From Catenibacillus scindens (GTDB lineage Bacteria; Bacillota; Clostridia; Lachnospirales; Lachnospiraceae), in contig NZ_JACHFW010000004.1 in NCBI RefSeq assembly GCF_014202115.1, forward strand, positions 186,001-250,000: a stretch of DNA of 64,000 bases. Reading direction: 5' to 3'. Position 1 is the stretch's first letter, and each line of letters starts with the position of its first letter. Positions 10,774 to 21,354 of this stretch are shown in pieces. A model generated the notes under the pieces. The model saw nothing but the letters and a program-made list of their open reading frames with translations. It did not search any database and was not told where the DNA came from. A program made the position numbers and the translations under genes.

Positions 10774-10820
10774 TTATTTACACCTATTCTTTCAGTAAAT
10801 CAGGGAGGGTGGGAATCTTG

Positions 10821-11243
10821 ATGACCAAATTATGTATTATATTTATTTTATGGATAGTACTTTTATCGGCTTCCTATCCTATCAACACAAAAACTAATCT
10901 TGAAAACTCAGGAAAAACAAACTCCATGAGCTTAAATAATATTCCGGATGCCAATGCAGAACTTATGATCGCGCCGCCACAGATTATGCCAGGCTATTCT
11001 ACAGAAATTACATTTTTGAACAGCTACGGGTGGGAAACATTTGAAGCAACAGCTTCTTTCGGCTATTTAACTTGCGGTACACAGAGTAAACGTCAAAAGG
11101 TAACATCAAATATTTTTGAGCAGCAGGAGGGATATAAAATACGGAAATCGGTAATTTATCATAAATTGGTATTTGAAAAAATTTCAGGCATATTGTTTTT
11201 TCAGCCGTCATATGCTATAATGCCAGTAGGCAATGAAAGATAA
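10821..11243 (+). CDS. Small exported hypothetical protein
   Basis: A 140-residue protein of unknown function. I chose ATG 10821 because AGGGAGGGTGGG lies just before it and translation then begins with an N-terminal hydrophobic segment (MTKLCIIFILWIVLLSAS) resembling a signal peptide or anchor. The upstream extension to 10728 lacks a ribosome binding site. The rest is polar, with one Cys and no motif I recognise. It stands alone between the sortase and tRNA-Pro, transcribed opposite to both. It might be a truncated surface or regulatory protein. Confidence 0.45.
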   Translation: MTKLCIIFILWIVLLSASYPINTKTNLENSGKTNSMSLNNIPDANAELMIAPPQIMPGYSTEITFLNSYGWETFEATASFGYLTCGTQSKRQKVTSNIFEQQEGYKIRKSVIYHKLVFEKISGILFFQPSYAIMPVGNER

Positions 11244-11441
11244 CAAATAATCCATGTAGACACCTCCTTTCTGTGCCAGTATAGGAGGCGGCAACAAATG
11301 GATTATAGCATAACTAATTATTTTATTCTATTCTATATCTATTTCCCTTGGAAAATCTCCGATTTCGCTAGTATATCCAGTTTTCCCTTTATAAACCATT
11401 CCTGTTTATTTTGAAACAATATAAAATTTATAACCCTAAGT
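11244..11441. other. Intergenic DNA before tRNA-Pro terminator
   Basis: A+T-rich; the purine/pyrimidine stretch around 11260-11290 (CACCTCCTTTC, AGGAGG) is the only feature. No gene supported. Confidence 0.25.
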
Positions 11442-11483
11442 AAAAAAATGCCGGAACATCTTATAATCAAAGATGTTCCGGCA
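11442..11483 (-). terminator. Rho-independent terminator of tRNA-Pro
   Basis: Perfect 12-bp stem (TGCCGGAACATC and its complement) with a 10-11 nt loop, followed on the minus strand by seven T. It lies about 20 nt downstream of the tRNA 3' end. Confidence 0.85.
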
Positions 11484-11502
11484 CTTTCACGGTAAAATTT
11501 CA

Positions 11503-11576
11503 TCGGAGTGACAAGATTCGAACTTGCGACCTCATGAACCCCATTCATGCGCACTACCAAACTGTGCTACACCCCG
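11503..11576 (-). tRNA. tRNA-Pro (anticodon GGG)
   Basis: The complement folds as a full cloverleaf: acceptor stem CGGGGTG/CACTCCG with one G-U pair, D-stem GCAC/GTGC, anticodon stem CATGA/TCATG with loop ATGGGGT, 5-nt variable loop and T-stem GCAAG/CTTGT around TTCGAAT. Positions 34-36 read GGG, decoding CCC and CCU proline codons. CCA is not encoded; the discriminator is A, followed by TGA. A terminator follows at 11442-11483. Confidence 0.93.
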
Positions 11577-11726
11577 GTGAGAAATATAATACCAGAATAG
11601 GGGTCGATTGTCAAGAATAAAATACATTTTTTAACAACAGTTCAGCAATCAGACATAGCACAGACAAACTGTTGCCTACAGGCGTGCAGGCCCGCCATCA
11701 AGGACAGGCCGACTAAAGCGCCCAGC

Positions 11727-13124
11727 TTATACGGTACTGCTGCCAGCCTTCTGCTGAGCCTGCATCCTGCTGATAAGCCGCATTTCAAAAGAAATCAAAA
11801 CAACCGTCGCTATAAATGCCATCGTATCTGCCACAGGGCCGGCAAACATTATACCGTCAATTCCCATAAACAGCGGAATGATCAGGATCAGCGGAATCAG
11901 GAAAAACACCTGGCGGGTTAAGGACAGGATCATGCCTTTTAACGGTTTCCCAATGGCAGAGAAGAAATTGGATGAAATCAACTGGACTCCATTGGCAATA
12001 ACCATAAAAAGGAAAATCCGCATAAATTTTACAGAAAATTCAAAATAAGCCTCGTCGCCAGTACCAAACAGGGATATGATCTGTCTTGGGAAAAACTGGA
12101 ACAAAATAAACCCTATGGCGGATACTACCAGGTTACACACTATAGCCAGCTTATATGTATCTTTCACCCGCTGGTACTGCTTTGCGCCGTAATTAAAGCC
12201 TACAATAGGCTGAGAACCCTGGGAAATACCAATAATAACCGCCAGAAGGATGGCGTTTGTTTTCATAACGATACCGCAGGCCGCCAGAGGAATTTCCTTT
12301 CCATAGACAGACATGGCGCCATAATAAGTCAGGGAATTATTCATGACAATCTGCACAACCGTCAAAGCCACCTGATTCAGACTGTTGCTCATTCCCAGTG
12401 TCACCGTGGTCAGACATAAACGCAGATTCAGCCGGAAATGCTCCCGTTTCAGTTCCACAGATTTGAATTTTCTCAGATATCTGAGGGCAAACAGAAAGGA
12501 AAAAAACTGTCCGATCACAGTGGCCCAGGCGGCCCCGGCAACACCCTGATGAAATACAAAAATAAAAACAGGATCCAAAATCGTGTTGATCACCGCGCCG
12601 ATGAGCATACAAGTCATGGAATATTTGGGGCTTCCATCTGCCCGGGCAAGGTTGCTGATGCCGTTGGTCACAATAAGGAGGGGCATACCGATGGCCGTGA
12701 TCCGGGTATAGCTCTGTGCATAAGGCAGCACATCCGGTGTTGAGCCAAAAGCGTTAAGCATGGGAAGGAGAAAGATTTCGATCACAACCGCATAGATTAT
12801 GCCAAACATCAGCATCATACACACTGCGTTTCCTGTAATTTTTGCCGCCTTCTCCTTATCCCCGCCTCCAAGGGAGAGTGAGAAATTGGACGCACTTCCG
12901 ATACCGATCAGCAGTGCGATCGCCAGACATATGGTTGTCAGCGGATAGGATACGTTTGTCGCCGCATTTCCCAGATACCCTACGCCCTGTCCAATAAAAA
13001 TCTGGTCTACAATATTATAGAGCGAACTTACAAGCATGGCTATAATACTTGGTATAGCAAAACTTTTCAGCAGTTTTGGTATTTTTTCATACCCTAATGG
13101 GTTTTTTATCATTGTCTGTTCCAT
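11727..13124 (-). CDS. MATE family multidrug/Na+ efflux transporter
   Basis: A 465-residue inner-membrane protein with about twelve transmembrane helices and typical MATE sequences, such as the N-terminal PLGYEKIPKLLKSFAIPSII followed by LYNIVDQIFIG, and GFNYGAKQYQRVK near the middle. MATE proteins export cationic or toxic compounds in exchange for Na+ or H+. It starts 12 nt after the stop of the marR-type gene and is very likely co-transcribed with it and repressed by it. Substrate not predictable. Confidence 0.92.
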   Translation of the reverse strand: MEQTMIKNPLGYEKIPKLLKSFAIPSIIAMLVSSLYNIVDQIFIGQGVGYLGNAATNVSYPLTTICLAIALLIGIGSASNFSLSLGGGDKEKAAKITGNAVCMMLMFGIIYAVVIEIFLLPMLNAFGSTPDVLPYAQSYTRITAIGMPLLIVTNGISNLARADGSPKYSMTCMLIGAVINTILDPVFIFVFHQGVAGAAWATVIGQFFSFLFALRYLRKFKSVELKREHFRLNLRLCLTTVTLGMSNSLNQVALTVVQIVMNNSLTYYGAMSVYGKEIPLAACGIVMKTNAILLAVIIGISQGSQPIVGFNYGAKQYQRVKDTYKLAIVCNLVVSAIGFILFQFFPRQIISLFGTGDEAYFEFSVKFMRIFLFMVIANGVQLISSNFFSAIGKPLKGMILSLTRQVFFLIPLILIIPLFMGIDGIMFAGPVADTMAFIATVVLISFEMRLISRMQAQQKAGSSTV

Positions 13125-13136
13125 AGTATCTCTTAA

Positions 13137-13580
13137 TTAACCTCTTTCCTGAAAAAAATCTTTCGATGTCTGCAAAATCACTTTTTTCCCGGCATCCTCC
13201 AGCCATTCTCTCAACCATCTGGCCTGGGAATCATCAAGATGATCCGTCAGATATCCTTCCATATCCGCAATGATCTTTTGAATTTTTTTATTGGCCTCTA
13301 TAGCTCGCCGTGTGGGCCAAAGCCGCCATGTCCTGCGGTCTCCCGGATAACTTTCCCTGCGTATAAACCCATCCTTCTCCAATCGGGCCAGAGAACGTGT
13401 AATATTACTGGGATTAACATAAAACAGTTTCAAAAACCGATCCTGGGTAATTCCCGGTTCCTGACATACCCGGATGACATACATATACTGGCTGCTGTTT
13501 AAATTCAAAGGCGCCAATTCTTTATCCAGATATATTCGGGTATATCGGGCTGTGATGGACAGCCATTTAATAATTTCCAT
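13137..13580 (-). CDS. MarR family transcriptional regulator
   Basis: A 147-residue winged-helix regulator. Helix-turn-helix and wing segment around residues 45-90 (GITQDRFLKLFYVNPSNITRS, then RLEKDGFIRRESYPGDRRTW) match MarR proteins, which bind palindromes as dimers and release them on ligand binding or oxidation. The start is set at MEIIKW, five codons into the longest frame, because GGAGGAAGT precedes it. It probably represses itself and the downstream MATE gene from the palindrome TTGCGTGCGCAA that overlaps its own -35 box (13658-13669). Confidence 0.9.
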   Translation of the reverse strand: MEIIKWLSITARYTRIYLDKELAPLNLNSSQYMYVIRVCQEPGITQDRFLKLFYVNPSNITRSLARLEKDGFIRRESYPGDRRTWRLWPTRRAIEANKKIQKIIADMEGYLTDHLDDSQARWLREWLEDAGKKVILQTSKDFFQERG

Positions 13581-13640
13581 ACTTCCTCCTCCCATTCTTA
13601 TACTGCCGCGCTCAGTCCGGCATATATGTTTGCTCTATTA

Positions 13641-13669
13641 AGTATACTATCATTTATTTGCGTGCGCAA
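13641..13669 (-). promoter_or_regulatory. marR-MATE promoter with overlapping operator
   Basis: Minus strand TTGCGC (13664-13669), 17 bp, TATACT (13641-13646). The imperfect palindrome TTGCGTGCGCAA (13658-13669) covers the -35 box, the usual place for autorepression by a MarR protein. Binding itself is inferred. Confidence 0.65.
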
Positions 13670-13777
13670 GCAATTTTCTCTTGTGATAATTCTAAGCAAA
13701 TATCTATTGTATTTCTCCAAATGGGCCTTATCTCCAGCGTTACTTTACCGCCTCATAAGGTCCTATGGCCGCACATC

Positions 13778-13822
13778 AAAAAACAGGCGCCGGGGCGGTA
13801 AAATTCAACCGTCTCAGCGCCT
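13778..13822 (-). terminator. Terminator after the AhpF homologue
   Basis: On the minus strand an AGGCGC...GGCGCCT stem with a further CGG/CCG pairing is followed by GTTTTTT. It lies directly after the stop of the AhpF-like gene and ends the eno-ahpC-ahpF operon. Confidence 0.7.
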
Positions 13823-13827
13823 TAAAC

Positions 13828-15474
13828 TTATTCTTTTATTCCTTTCTTTTCCAAAATATCTAAAAGCTGGGAAATATTTTTCTTTCCAAAATAAACATCC
13901 CTGTCATTGACTACCATACAGGGGACGCTCATAATCTGATACTGTTCTTTCAAATCCTCATAATGAGCCAGATCAAAGACCTCCGCACGGATTTTTGGAT
14001 TTTCCAGGGCGATCTTCTGGGCAGCCATGACAAGTTCCGGACACATCGTACATGACAGGGAGACGGCAAGTTTAAGATCCAGCGCTTCTGACAAACTGTG
14101 GATACGTTTTTCCAACCCCGTATCCACAGGCTGCCCCGGTCCAGCCGCATTATACAAAGCAATAATAAAAGAATTAAATTCGTGGCCGCCAGGTACCCCG
14201 TGAAATACAGCCCCAAGATCATGGCCGGCATCATCACAGATTGCCATAGCCGGCATCCGGTATCCGCCGTCACGGTCTTTGATCTTTTCGTAGCGGACTT
14301 TATCGCTCAAAGGTTCCATTTCTGAAACAAATCCCTCTACTTCCCTGGAAAGACGGGAATCGTCCAGATAGACACGGACCACAATGTTTTTCTCAAGCCG
14401 CCCAAACACCGGAGCCAGAGTTTCTCTCATCTCCCCTGTAATAAAACGGTCATCTTCATTTTTTTCTTTCCCAGGCTGGGCCTGAACTGCTTTGGGAGCG
14501 ACTCTGCGCTCTGGCTTCTCCCTTTTTATGTTCAGCTTTTGATACATAGCAAATAGATCTTTTTCAAGGGATGTGGCCGCCACCGCTCCGTCGGAAACAG
14601 CGGTCACCACCTGGCGAAGCTGCTTGACACACACATCTCCCGCCCCATAAACGCCAGCGGCGGAGGTTTTCTGATTTCTGTCTGTCATAAGATATCCCTC
14701 TTTGCTCAGTTCAAGCTGATCTTTAAACAGTTCTGTGGCCGGAGCATATCCCGCAAAAACAAAGATGCCGAAATTACTTTTTTCCGGCGTCTCATAGCGC
14801 CAGGTCTCACCTGTTTTATTATTATAAATTTCGGCATACTGCAAAAGTCCGTTTCCTCCTACTTTCCGGATCTGAGTATTAAAATACACCTGGATATCCG
14901 GCGTGGACATCACTTGATCCACAATGGACCCGGCACAGGTGAAATTTTCTTCACGGACCAGGATAGTCACCTTTTTGGCATACCGTGTAAGAAAAACCGC
15001 TTCCTCAGCCGCTGCGAAACCGCCGCCCACCACAAAAACGTCTTTTCCCGAAAAAAATTCTCCGTCGCAGGTGGCGCAGTAAGCCACGCCGCGCCCTCGA
15101 AATTCTTCTTCCCCGGCAAATCCGGCCCTGCGGGGACTTGCGCCTGTGGCGAGGACGATTCCAAAGCATTCCACCGTCCCTTTATCGGTATCCACCAATT
15201 TTTTATATCCATCCAGATGAAGGGCTCTCACATCGGCCAGTAAAAAATCCGCTCCAAAACTCTGGGCCTGACGGCGCATTTCCTCAGTCAGCCGCTTTCC
15301 GTCTGTGGAATAAACGCCGGGATAATTGACCACCTCTGATGTAATGGTGATCTGGCCGCCGATTTTTTCTTTTTCAATGACCAGGACACTGTACTGTGCC
15401 CTGGCCAGATAGATGGCTGCCGACAAACCTGCCGGTCCGCCTCCCACAATAACCGCGTCATAAAAATTTTTCAT
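13828..15474 (-). CDS. AhpF homologue: thioredoxin-reductase domain plus C-terminal glutaredoxin-like domain
   Basis: A 548-residue flavoprotein that probably passes electrons from NAD(P)H to the peroxiredoxin encoded just upstream. The N-terminal part is a thioredoxin reductase: FAD-binding GGGPAG near residue 12, redox CATC near residue 133, a second dinucleotide motif GGGFAA, and GAGDV near residue 275. The C-terminal part has two thioredoxin-fold segments with a CTMC redox pair. This domain order is the reverse of enteric AhpF, where the thioredoxin-like domains come first, and matches the clostridial AhpF-homologue family. Its ATG overlaps the ahpC stop by 4 nt, implying translational coupling. 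Confidence 0.9.
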   Translation of the reverse strand: MKNFYDAVIVGGGPAGLSAAIYLARAQYSVLVIEKEKIGGQITITSEVVNYPGVYSTDGKRLTEEMRRQAQSFGADFLLADVRALHLDGYKKLVDTDKGTVECFGIVLATGASPRRAGFAGEEEFRGRGVAYCATCDGEFFSGKDVFVVGGGFAAAEEAVFLTRYAKKVTILVREENFTCAGSIVDQVMSTPDIQVYFNTQIRKVGGNGLLQYAEIYNNKTGETWRYETPEKSNFGIFVFAGYAPATELFKDQLELSKEGYLMTDRNQKTSAAGVYGAGDVCVKQLRQVVTAVSDGAVAATSLEKDLFAMYQKLNIKREKPERRVAPKAVQAQPGKEKNEDDRFITGEMRETLAPVFGRLEKNIVVRVYLDDSRLSREVEGFVSEMEPLSDKVRYEKIKDRDGGYRMPAMAICDDAGHDLGAVFHGVPGGHEFNSFIIALYNAAGPGQPVDTGLEKRIHSLSEALDLKLAVSLSCTMCPELVMAAQKIALENPKIRAEVFDLAHYEDLKEQYQIMSVPCMVVNDRDVYFGKKNISQLLDILEKKGIKE

Positions 15475-16034
15475 AATAAACCTACCAGATCAAGACTGGG
15501 TTTTAAAGTCTCCTCTCCAGGCTGCCACCGGGCCGGGCACACCTCATCGCCGTGTTCTGCCACAAACTGTGACGCCTGTACCCGTCTGAAAATCTCATCG
15601 GCGTTGCGCCCTACATTTCCGGCAGTGACCTCGTAGGCCACAATAACTCCATCAGGATTGACAATAAAATCACCCCGCTCCGCAAGTCCGTCCTCCTCGA
15701 TCATCACGTCAAAGTCTCTGGTCAGTTTGCCGGTAGGATCGGCAAGCATAGGATACTGGATTTTTTTGATGCGTTCTGACGTATCATGCCATGCTTTGTG
15801 AACATAGTGGGTATCACAGGAAACAGAATAAATATCACAGCCGATTTTCTGGAAATCTTCATATTTATTTGCCAGATCTTCCAGCTCTGTGGGGCAAACA
15901 AAAGTAAAATCCGCAGGATAGAAGAAAAATACGCTCCAGCGCCCCTTCACATCTTCCAGAGTAACTTCCTTAAATTCTCCGTTAATATATGCCTGTACTT
16001 TAAAATCACCGACTCTTTTTCCAATTAAAGACAT
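15471..16034 (-). CDS. ahpC: Peroxiredoxin AhpC, 2-Cys type
   Basis: A 187-residue peroxidase reducing H2O2, organic peroxides and peroxynitrite. The peroxidatic Cys47 lies in FVCPTE and the resolving Cys166 in EVCPARW, both in the standard AhpC context. The start is taken at MSLIGKRV because GAGGAGG precedes it; the frame extends seven codons further without need. It lies 17 nt downstream of enolase and overlaps the AhpF homologue, which should be its reductase. Confidence 0.95.
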   Translation of the reverse strand: MSLIGKRVGDFKVQAYINGEFKEVTLEDVKGRWSVFFFYPADFTFVCPTELEDLANKYEDFQKIGCDIYSVSCDTHYVHKAWHDTSERIKKIQYPMLADPTGKLTRDFDVMIEEDGLAERGDFIVNPDGVIVAYEVTAGNVGRNADEIFRRVQASQFVAEHGDEVCPARWQPGEETLKPSLDLVGLL

Positions 16035-16051
16035 TTTTGGATCCTCCTCTT

Positions 16052-17451
<1,400 letters not shown>

Positions 17452-17487
17452 CGATTCCTCAAAAAAATACGTCTGATGAAAGATTTT

Positions 17488-17520
17488 ATCGTTACTGTCC
17501 GCAAATGAAACAGTAACGAT
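17488..17520. repeat. Stem-loop between the GGDEF gene and eno promoter
   Basis: Inverted repeat ATCGTTACTG / CAGTAACGAT around 13 nt. It lies directly after the stop of the minus-strand GGDEF gene and may act as its weak terminator; its CAGTAAC ends resemble the dispersed GTAAC hairpins elsewhere in the window. Confidence 0.4.
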
Positions 17521-17529
17521 TATCCAAAA

Positions 17530-19416
17530 TTACTTTCCCCTTCTGCGGTCATAGCCCATCTCTTCATAATATCGCTTTTTGTCGGTGTACATCCGGGCTT
17601 CCGCTGTTTTTATCATAGATTCCACCTGAATATCTTCATTTTCCCACGCCAGCCCGATAGATACATGTATATCTTCTGAAACAAGCTCGGCTGTGAGATT
17701 GGCAAGTTTTTCCTTAATTTCAGCCTCATCTGTATCCACAACAAAAATAACAAACTCGTCGCCGCCAATGCGGTATGTAAAGCAGACTCCGAATTTTTCC
17801 CGGATCTGTCCGGCCACTGACTGGAGCATACGATCCCCCGCTTCATGCCCCTTTGCATTGTTGAGTTCGTGAAGGCCGTTCACATCAATATAGATACAGG
17901 CCAGAGACATCTCATACATATGTTCAAATCTGTCAATATCCATTTCATAGCGGTTCCTGTTATTTAACCCTAAAAGGATATCTTTTTCTCCCAGTTCTTT
18001 AATTGCATTGTAGGAACGCATATTTTTTGCCAGCATAGTAAAACTAAAACTGATACTTTTTATAAGTTCCAGATTACCGCTGTGTCTCTTGCAATTATAT
18101 ACATATAAAATACCGGCCACAGCGCCGCCAACATTTTTTACGGGCACCGCGATTATGTTGCGTATATTTTCTTTGTTTCTTAAAAAGCTCTGGATTTCTT
18201 CCAGGTTATCCATCTCAAAGGAATCATCGGTATGCCGAAAATATTCTAAAAGATAATACATATTCTCGTCAGTAAGGCTGGAGACGCCGCTGGAACAGGA
18301 AAATACCGCAGTCTTTTTATCCTGGCTTCCCACCCAGTATCCGGCCAGTTCGGCTCTGACCATATTAGCAATCTTTTTCAGTGCCGCCGAAATATTTTCT
18401 TGATTCTCATGAGCGTTAAAAAGAAGATTTTCTACATCATAAATATGGCTGATGGTGTCCAACTGCCGCTGTTTTTCTCCGGTCTCATGGAGAACATAGA
18501 AGATCATCCAGATAAAGTAAAGTACAAAAAGAACCACTTCAAATATAAGAAAGGCGCGGATGACCTGCCGGATGGCACTGGCATTGGCAAATACCGTACT
18601 TTCCGGCACAGACAGGGCGATACGCCAGTCATTAATGTCCATAGGTTCATAATAGAAATAGAGATACTCTCCAATCGTTCTTGACACAAAAACCACATAA
18701 TCCGACTGGCCATGAATAAGGCCCTGCTTCAATTGCTCATGATCATATCCCGGCGCCATCTCCCGCTCTCCCAGATCCCAGATATTCCCCATTTCTTCAT
18801 GCCATGTATCCACGATAAAATCGCCGCTTTCTCCCTCGATAATATAGATTGCCGCTTCCCCGCTGTAAGGTTTAACACGAATCTCTCCGGGGATATCTTT
18901 CAGATCAATAACACCGCACAGCATGGCAATGGTTTCCCCTCTGCGGATTACAGGAACGTAGTGCCGGAGAATATATCTTCCGCCATCGGTAAAATCCTCC
19001 TCCCTGTTGGTCACATGGGCGCCCAGCGCTGCCTGCTCAGAAAAAGACAATGTAGTCTGTACCGTCTCTCCGCCGGATGTTACAACAGAATCGTCGGGGA
19101 GGAGAAGATCCAGCCTTGACATCAGCCCAACCGACGTGTACCCGTCCAGCACATCCCACAGCCTTGGAGATGTAAGATCATCGTAGGTAGCCACAACAGA
19201 GGCAATCAATTCCAGTTGCTCCCTGTCACTTTGAATGCGCGCCTCGAAATCATCTGCAACTCTTCCCGCTTCCTCATAAAGCGTGGTAAATCCCCGTTCT
19301 TCCTCCATATGGTTGATCTGTGTTGCCGCCACAATAAAACCACTAATCATCAGTAAAATCAACACAAACATAATGCCAAAAGATTTATGCCAGTGTATTT
19401 TTTGAAGCTTGTTCAT
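17530..19416 (-). CDS. Membrane-bound diguanylate cyclase with extracellular Cache-like sensor
   Basis: A 628-residue protein likely to make cyclic di-GMP. A transmembrane helix near residues 10-30 and a second near 280-305 bracket an extracellular sensor region of about 250 residues with Cache-like sequence. A cytoplasmic GAF-like linker then leads to a GGDEF domain whose signature GGDEF is intact at about residue 551. I see no RxxD inhibitory site in the usual place. The start MNKLQKIHW is chosen because GGGGAG precedes it. It follows thiC but a terminator separates them. Confidence 0.87.
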   Translation of the reverse strand: MNKLQKIHWHKSFGIMFVLILLMISGFIVAATQINHMEEERGFTTLYEEAGRVADDFEARIQSDREQLELIASVVATYDDLTSPRLWDVLDGYTSVGLMSRLDLLLPDDSVVTSGGETVQTTLSFSEQAALGAHVTNREEDFTDGGRYILRHYVPVIRRGETIAMLCGVIDLKDIPGEIRVKPYSGEAAIYIIEGESGDFIVDTWHEEMGNIWDLGEREMAPGYDHEQLKQGLIHGQSDYVVFVSRTIGEYLYFYYEPMDINDWRIALSVPESTVFANASAIRQVIRAFLIFEVVLFVLYFIWMIFYVLHETGEKQRQLDTISHIYDVENLLFNAHENQENISAALKKIANMVRAELAGYWVGSQDKKTAVFSCSSGVSSLTDENMYYLLEYFRHTDDSFEMDNLEEIQSFLRNKENIRNIIAVPVKNVGGAVAGILYVYNCKRHSGNLELIKSISFSFTMLAKNMRSYNAIKELGEKDILLGLNNRNRYEMDIDRFEHMYEMSLACIYIDVNGLHELNNAKGHEAGDRMLQSVAGQIREKFGVCFTYRIGGDEFVIFVVDTDEAEIKEKLANLTAELVSEDIHVSIGLAWENEDIQVESMIKTAEARMYTDKKRYYEEMGYDRRRGK

Positions 19417-19442
19417 AATCTCCCCATCCATGAAAAATAGTC

Positions 19443-19477
19443 AAAAGCCGGCCTGAAAAATCTATTTACAGGCCGGC
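19443..19477 (-). terminator. Terminator downstream of thiC
   Basis: Nine-bp stem GCCGGCCTG/CAGGCCGGC with a 13-nt A/T-rich loop, followed on the minus strand by TTTTGACTATTTTT. It separates thiC from the GGDEF gene; a dispersed repeat lies between it and the thiC stop. Confidence 0.65.
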
Positions 19478-19490
19478 ATACTGTTTTAAA

Positions 19491-19584
19491 GTCAAATACC
19501 CCGCTGCAATCAACGGAGTATCAAGTTAGCAGCGCCAAATGGACGCGCATGAGCGTCCATTTGGCTCACTGCCTGCGGGAATAA
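19491..19584. repeat. Dispersed repeat, short copy
   Basis: Matches the sequence at 38880-39048: both start GTCAAATACCCCGCTGCAA, then CAACGG-G-ATCAAG, share CCAAATGGACGCGC, and end CACTGCCTGCGGGAATAAA. This copy lacks about 75 internal bases and carries a hairpin TGGACGCGCATGAGCGTCCA. No coding potential is evident. Confidence 0.7.
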
Positions 19585-19640
19585 ATGATAACAGCTCATC
19601 TCGCGCCATCTATAGATGGCCAGACTGTTCCCCTAAATTA

Positions 19641-20951
19641 TTAAAGAATGTCAATATACTCTCCCGCCAGCGCTTTATTCATACTGCGCACCGCGCAGAA
19701 TTTTCCGCACATGCTGCATGTATCGCTGTGATCATCCTCAGGGCTTCTGCTATCCCGAATCGCTTTGGCAGTTTCCGGGTCCAGAGCGCAGGCAAACTGG
19801 GCGTCCCAATCAAGATTTCTCCGGGCGTCAGCCATCTGGTCATCAATATCTCTGGCTCCCGGAATTCCTTTGGCGATATCTGCCGCATGGGCCGCAATCT
19901 TTGAAGCGATGATCCCCTGCTTTACATCCTCAACATTAGGCAAAGCCAGATGTTCCGCCGGAGTGACATAGCACAGAAAAGCCGCGCCGCTCATTGCCGC
20001 AACCGCGCCGCCGATAGCCGCTGTTATGTGATCATAGCCCGGAGCGATGTCGGTCACAAGAGGGCCGAGTACATAAAATGGAGCGCCCATGCAGATGCTC
20101 TTCTGCACTTCCATATTTGCCGCCACCTGATTTAAAGGCACATGTCCCGGACCTTCCACCATAACCTGGACATTATGATCCCAGGCCCGCTTTGTCAGCT
20201 CACCGAGGCGCACCAGTTCTTCAATCTGGCACACGTCTGTGGCATCGGCCAGACATCCTGGACGGCAGGCATCTCCCAGGGAAATAGTGACGTCGTATTC
20301 CTCACAAATATCCAGTATCTCATCAAAATACTCATAAAAGGGGTTTTCCTCCCCGGTCATACTCATCCATGCAAACACAAGGCTGCCGCCCCGGCTGACA
20401 ATGTTCATCTTACGTTTATGCTTTTTGATCTGCTCAATAGTCTTTCTCGTAATCCCGCAATGGAGGGTCACAAAATCAACGCCGTCCTCCGCATGGAGCC
20501 GCACCACATCAACAAAATCTTTGGCCGTCAGGGTTGCCAGATCTCTCTGATAATGAATCACGCTGTCATATACCGGTACTGTTCCGATCATTACCGGACA
20601 CTCGCGGGTCAGTTTTTGACGAAAAGGCTGTGTATTTCCATGACTGGACAGATCCATGATCGCTTCTGCCCCCAAATTCACCGCGCTCATCACTTTCTGC
20701 ATTTCAATATCATAATCTTTACAATCCCTGGAAACGCCAAGGTTTACATTGATCTTAGTGCGCAGCATACTTCCGATACCCTCCGGGTCCAGGCATGTAT
20801 GGTTTTTATTGGCACAAATCGCCACTTTTCCTTCCGACACAAGCTGCATCAGCTTATCCACTGGCATTTTTTCCTTTTTGGCCACCGTTTCCATTTCCGG
20901 TGTTATGATCCCTTTGCGGGCCGCATCCATCTGAGTTGTATAATTTCTCAT
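19641..20951 (-). CDS. thiC: Phosphomethylpyrimidine synthase ThiC
   Basis: A 436-residue radical-SAM enzyme that rearranges aminoimidazole ribotide into HMP phosphate, the pyrimidine half of thiamine. The non-canonical cluster motif CX2CX4C is at the C-terminus (CSMCGKFC), and EGPGHVPL and the metal-binding region are visible. It is the shorter clostridial form lacking the N-terminal extension of the enteric enzyme. AAGGAGGCAG precedes the ATG. It is the only thiamine gene here and is controlled by a TPP riboswitch in its leader. Confidence 0.96.
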   Translation of the reverse strand: MRNYTTQMDAARKGIITPEMETVAKKEKMPVDKLMQLVSEGKVAICANKNHTCLDPEGIGSMLRTKINVNLGVSRDCKDYDIEMQKVMSAVNLGAEAIMDLSSHGNTQPFRQKLTRECPVMIGTVPVYDSVIHYQRDLATLTAKDFVDVVRLHAEDGVDFVTLHCGITRKTIEQIKKHKRKMNIVSRGGSLVFAWMSMTGEENPFYEYFDEILDICEEYDVTISLGDACRPGCLADATDVCQIEELVRLGELTKRAWDHNVQVMVEGPGHVPLNQVAANMEVQKSICMGAPFYVLGPLVTDIAPGYDHITAAIGGAVAAMSGAAFLCYVTPAEHLALPNVEDVKQGIIASKIAAHAADIAKGIPGARDIDDQMADARRNLDWDAQFACALDPETAKAIRDSRSPEDDHSDTCSMCGKFCAVRSMNKALAGEYIDIL

Positions 20952-21016
20952 GTATCTGCCTCCTTATTCTCTTGTAAACTTACACGCCATCCTGAACTGT
21001 TACGTGTATTTTTTAT

Positions 21017-21045
21017 ATGAGTTGCCCGACAAATGGGCAACTCAT
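21017..21045. repeat. Perfect hairpin in the thiC leader
   Basis: Eleven-bp arms ATGAGTTGCCC/GGGCAACTCAT with a 7-nt loop, between the TPP aptamer and thiC. No T-run follows on either strand. Seventeen bases of it recur at 23463-23479 before etfA. A copy of CTGAACTGTTA lies next to it at 20992-21002. Confidence 0.6.
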
Positions 21046-21061
21046 TATATATAACAAAATA

Positions 21062-21190
21062 GGGGCTCCGCCTGGGAACCCCTGCTATATCACGGTCTTC
21101 ATCCCTACGTTGGCATTATCCAAATCAGGTCACGGGTCGAAGCAATCCAGCTTCCTCTCAGCCGGCTTCCTGCCAGCTCCCCTCAGTGTA
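21062..21190 (-). ncRNA. TPP riboswitch (THI element) controlling thiC
   Basis: The complement contains the THI-box cores CTGAGAGGAAGC, GACCTGATTTGG and ATGCCAACGTAGGGAT in the right order, with aptamer at about 21098-21190. A 7-bp GC-rich stem (21062-21082) followed by TATTTTGTT may be the terminator. Binding of thiamine pyrophosphate should switch off thiC. Confidence 0.93.
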
Positions 21191-21222
21191 TCACTACTGC
21201 TATCTGAAGTTTTTATGCATTT

Positions 21223-21251
21223 ATTATAGCGTGGCACAGTATATTTTTCAA
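21223..21251 (-). promoter_or_regulatory. thiC promoter
   Basis: Minus strand TTGAAA (21246-21251), 17 bp, TATAAT (21223-21228), just upstream of the TPP aptamer. Confidence 0.75.
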
Positions 21252-21277
21252 CAGCAAATTTTACTGTTACAGATTCA

Positions 21278-21306
21278 TTGACACCGTGTGACAGGTTCAT
21301 TATAAT
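21278..21306 (+). promoter_or_regulatory. Consensus sigma-A promoter for the 21355 GGDEF gene
   Basis: TTGACA (21278-21283), 17 bp, TATAAT (21301-21306): both hexamers perfect. It diverges from the thiC promoter. Confidence 0.9.
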
Positions 21307-21354
21307 TAATAATAATACACTGTTAATCACAAATGTTAGGAGTGAGAATCTTCT

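Noticed and set aside
11339-11560. Minus-strand 73-codon ORF
   Set aside because: It overlaps the tRNA-Pro gene and its terminator.
19491-19584. Insertion sequence
   Set aside because: No transposase and under 100 bp; treated as a dispersed repeat.
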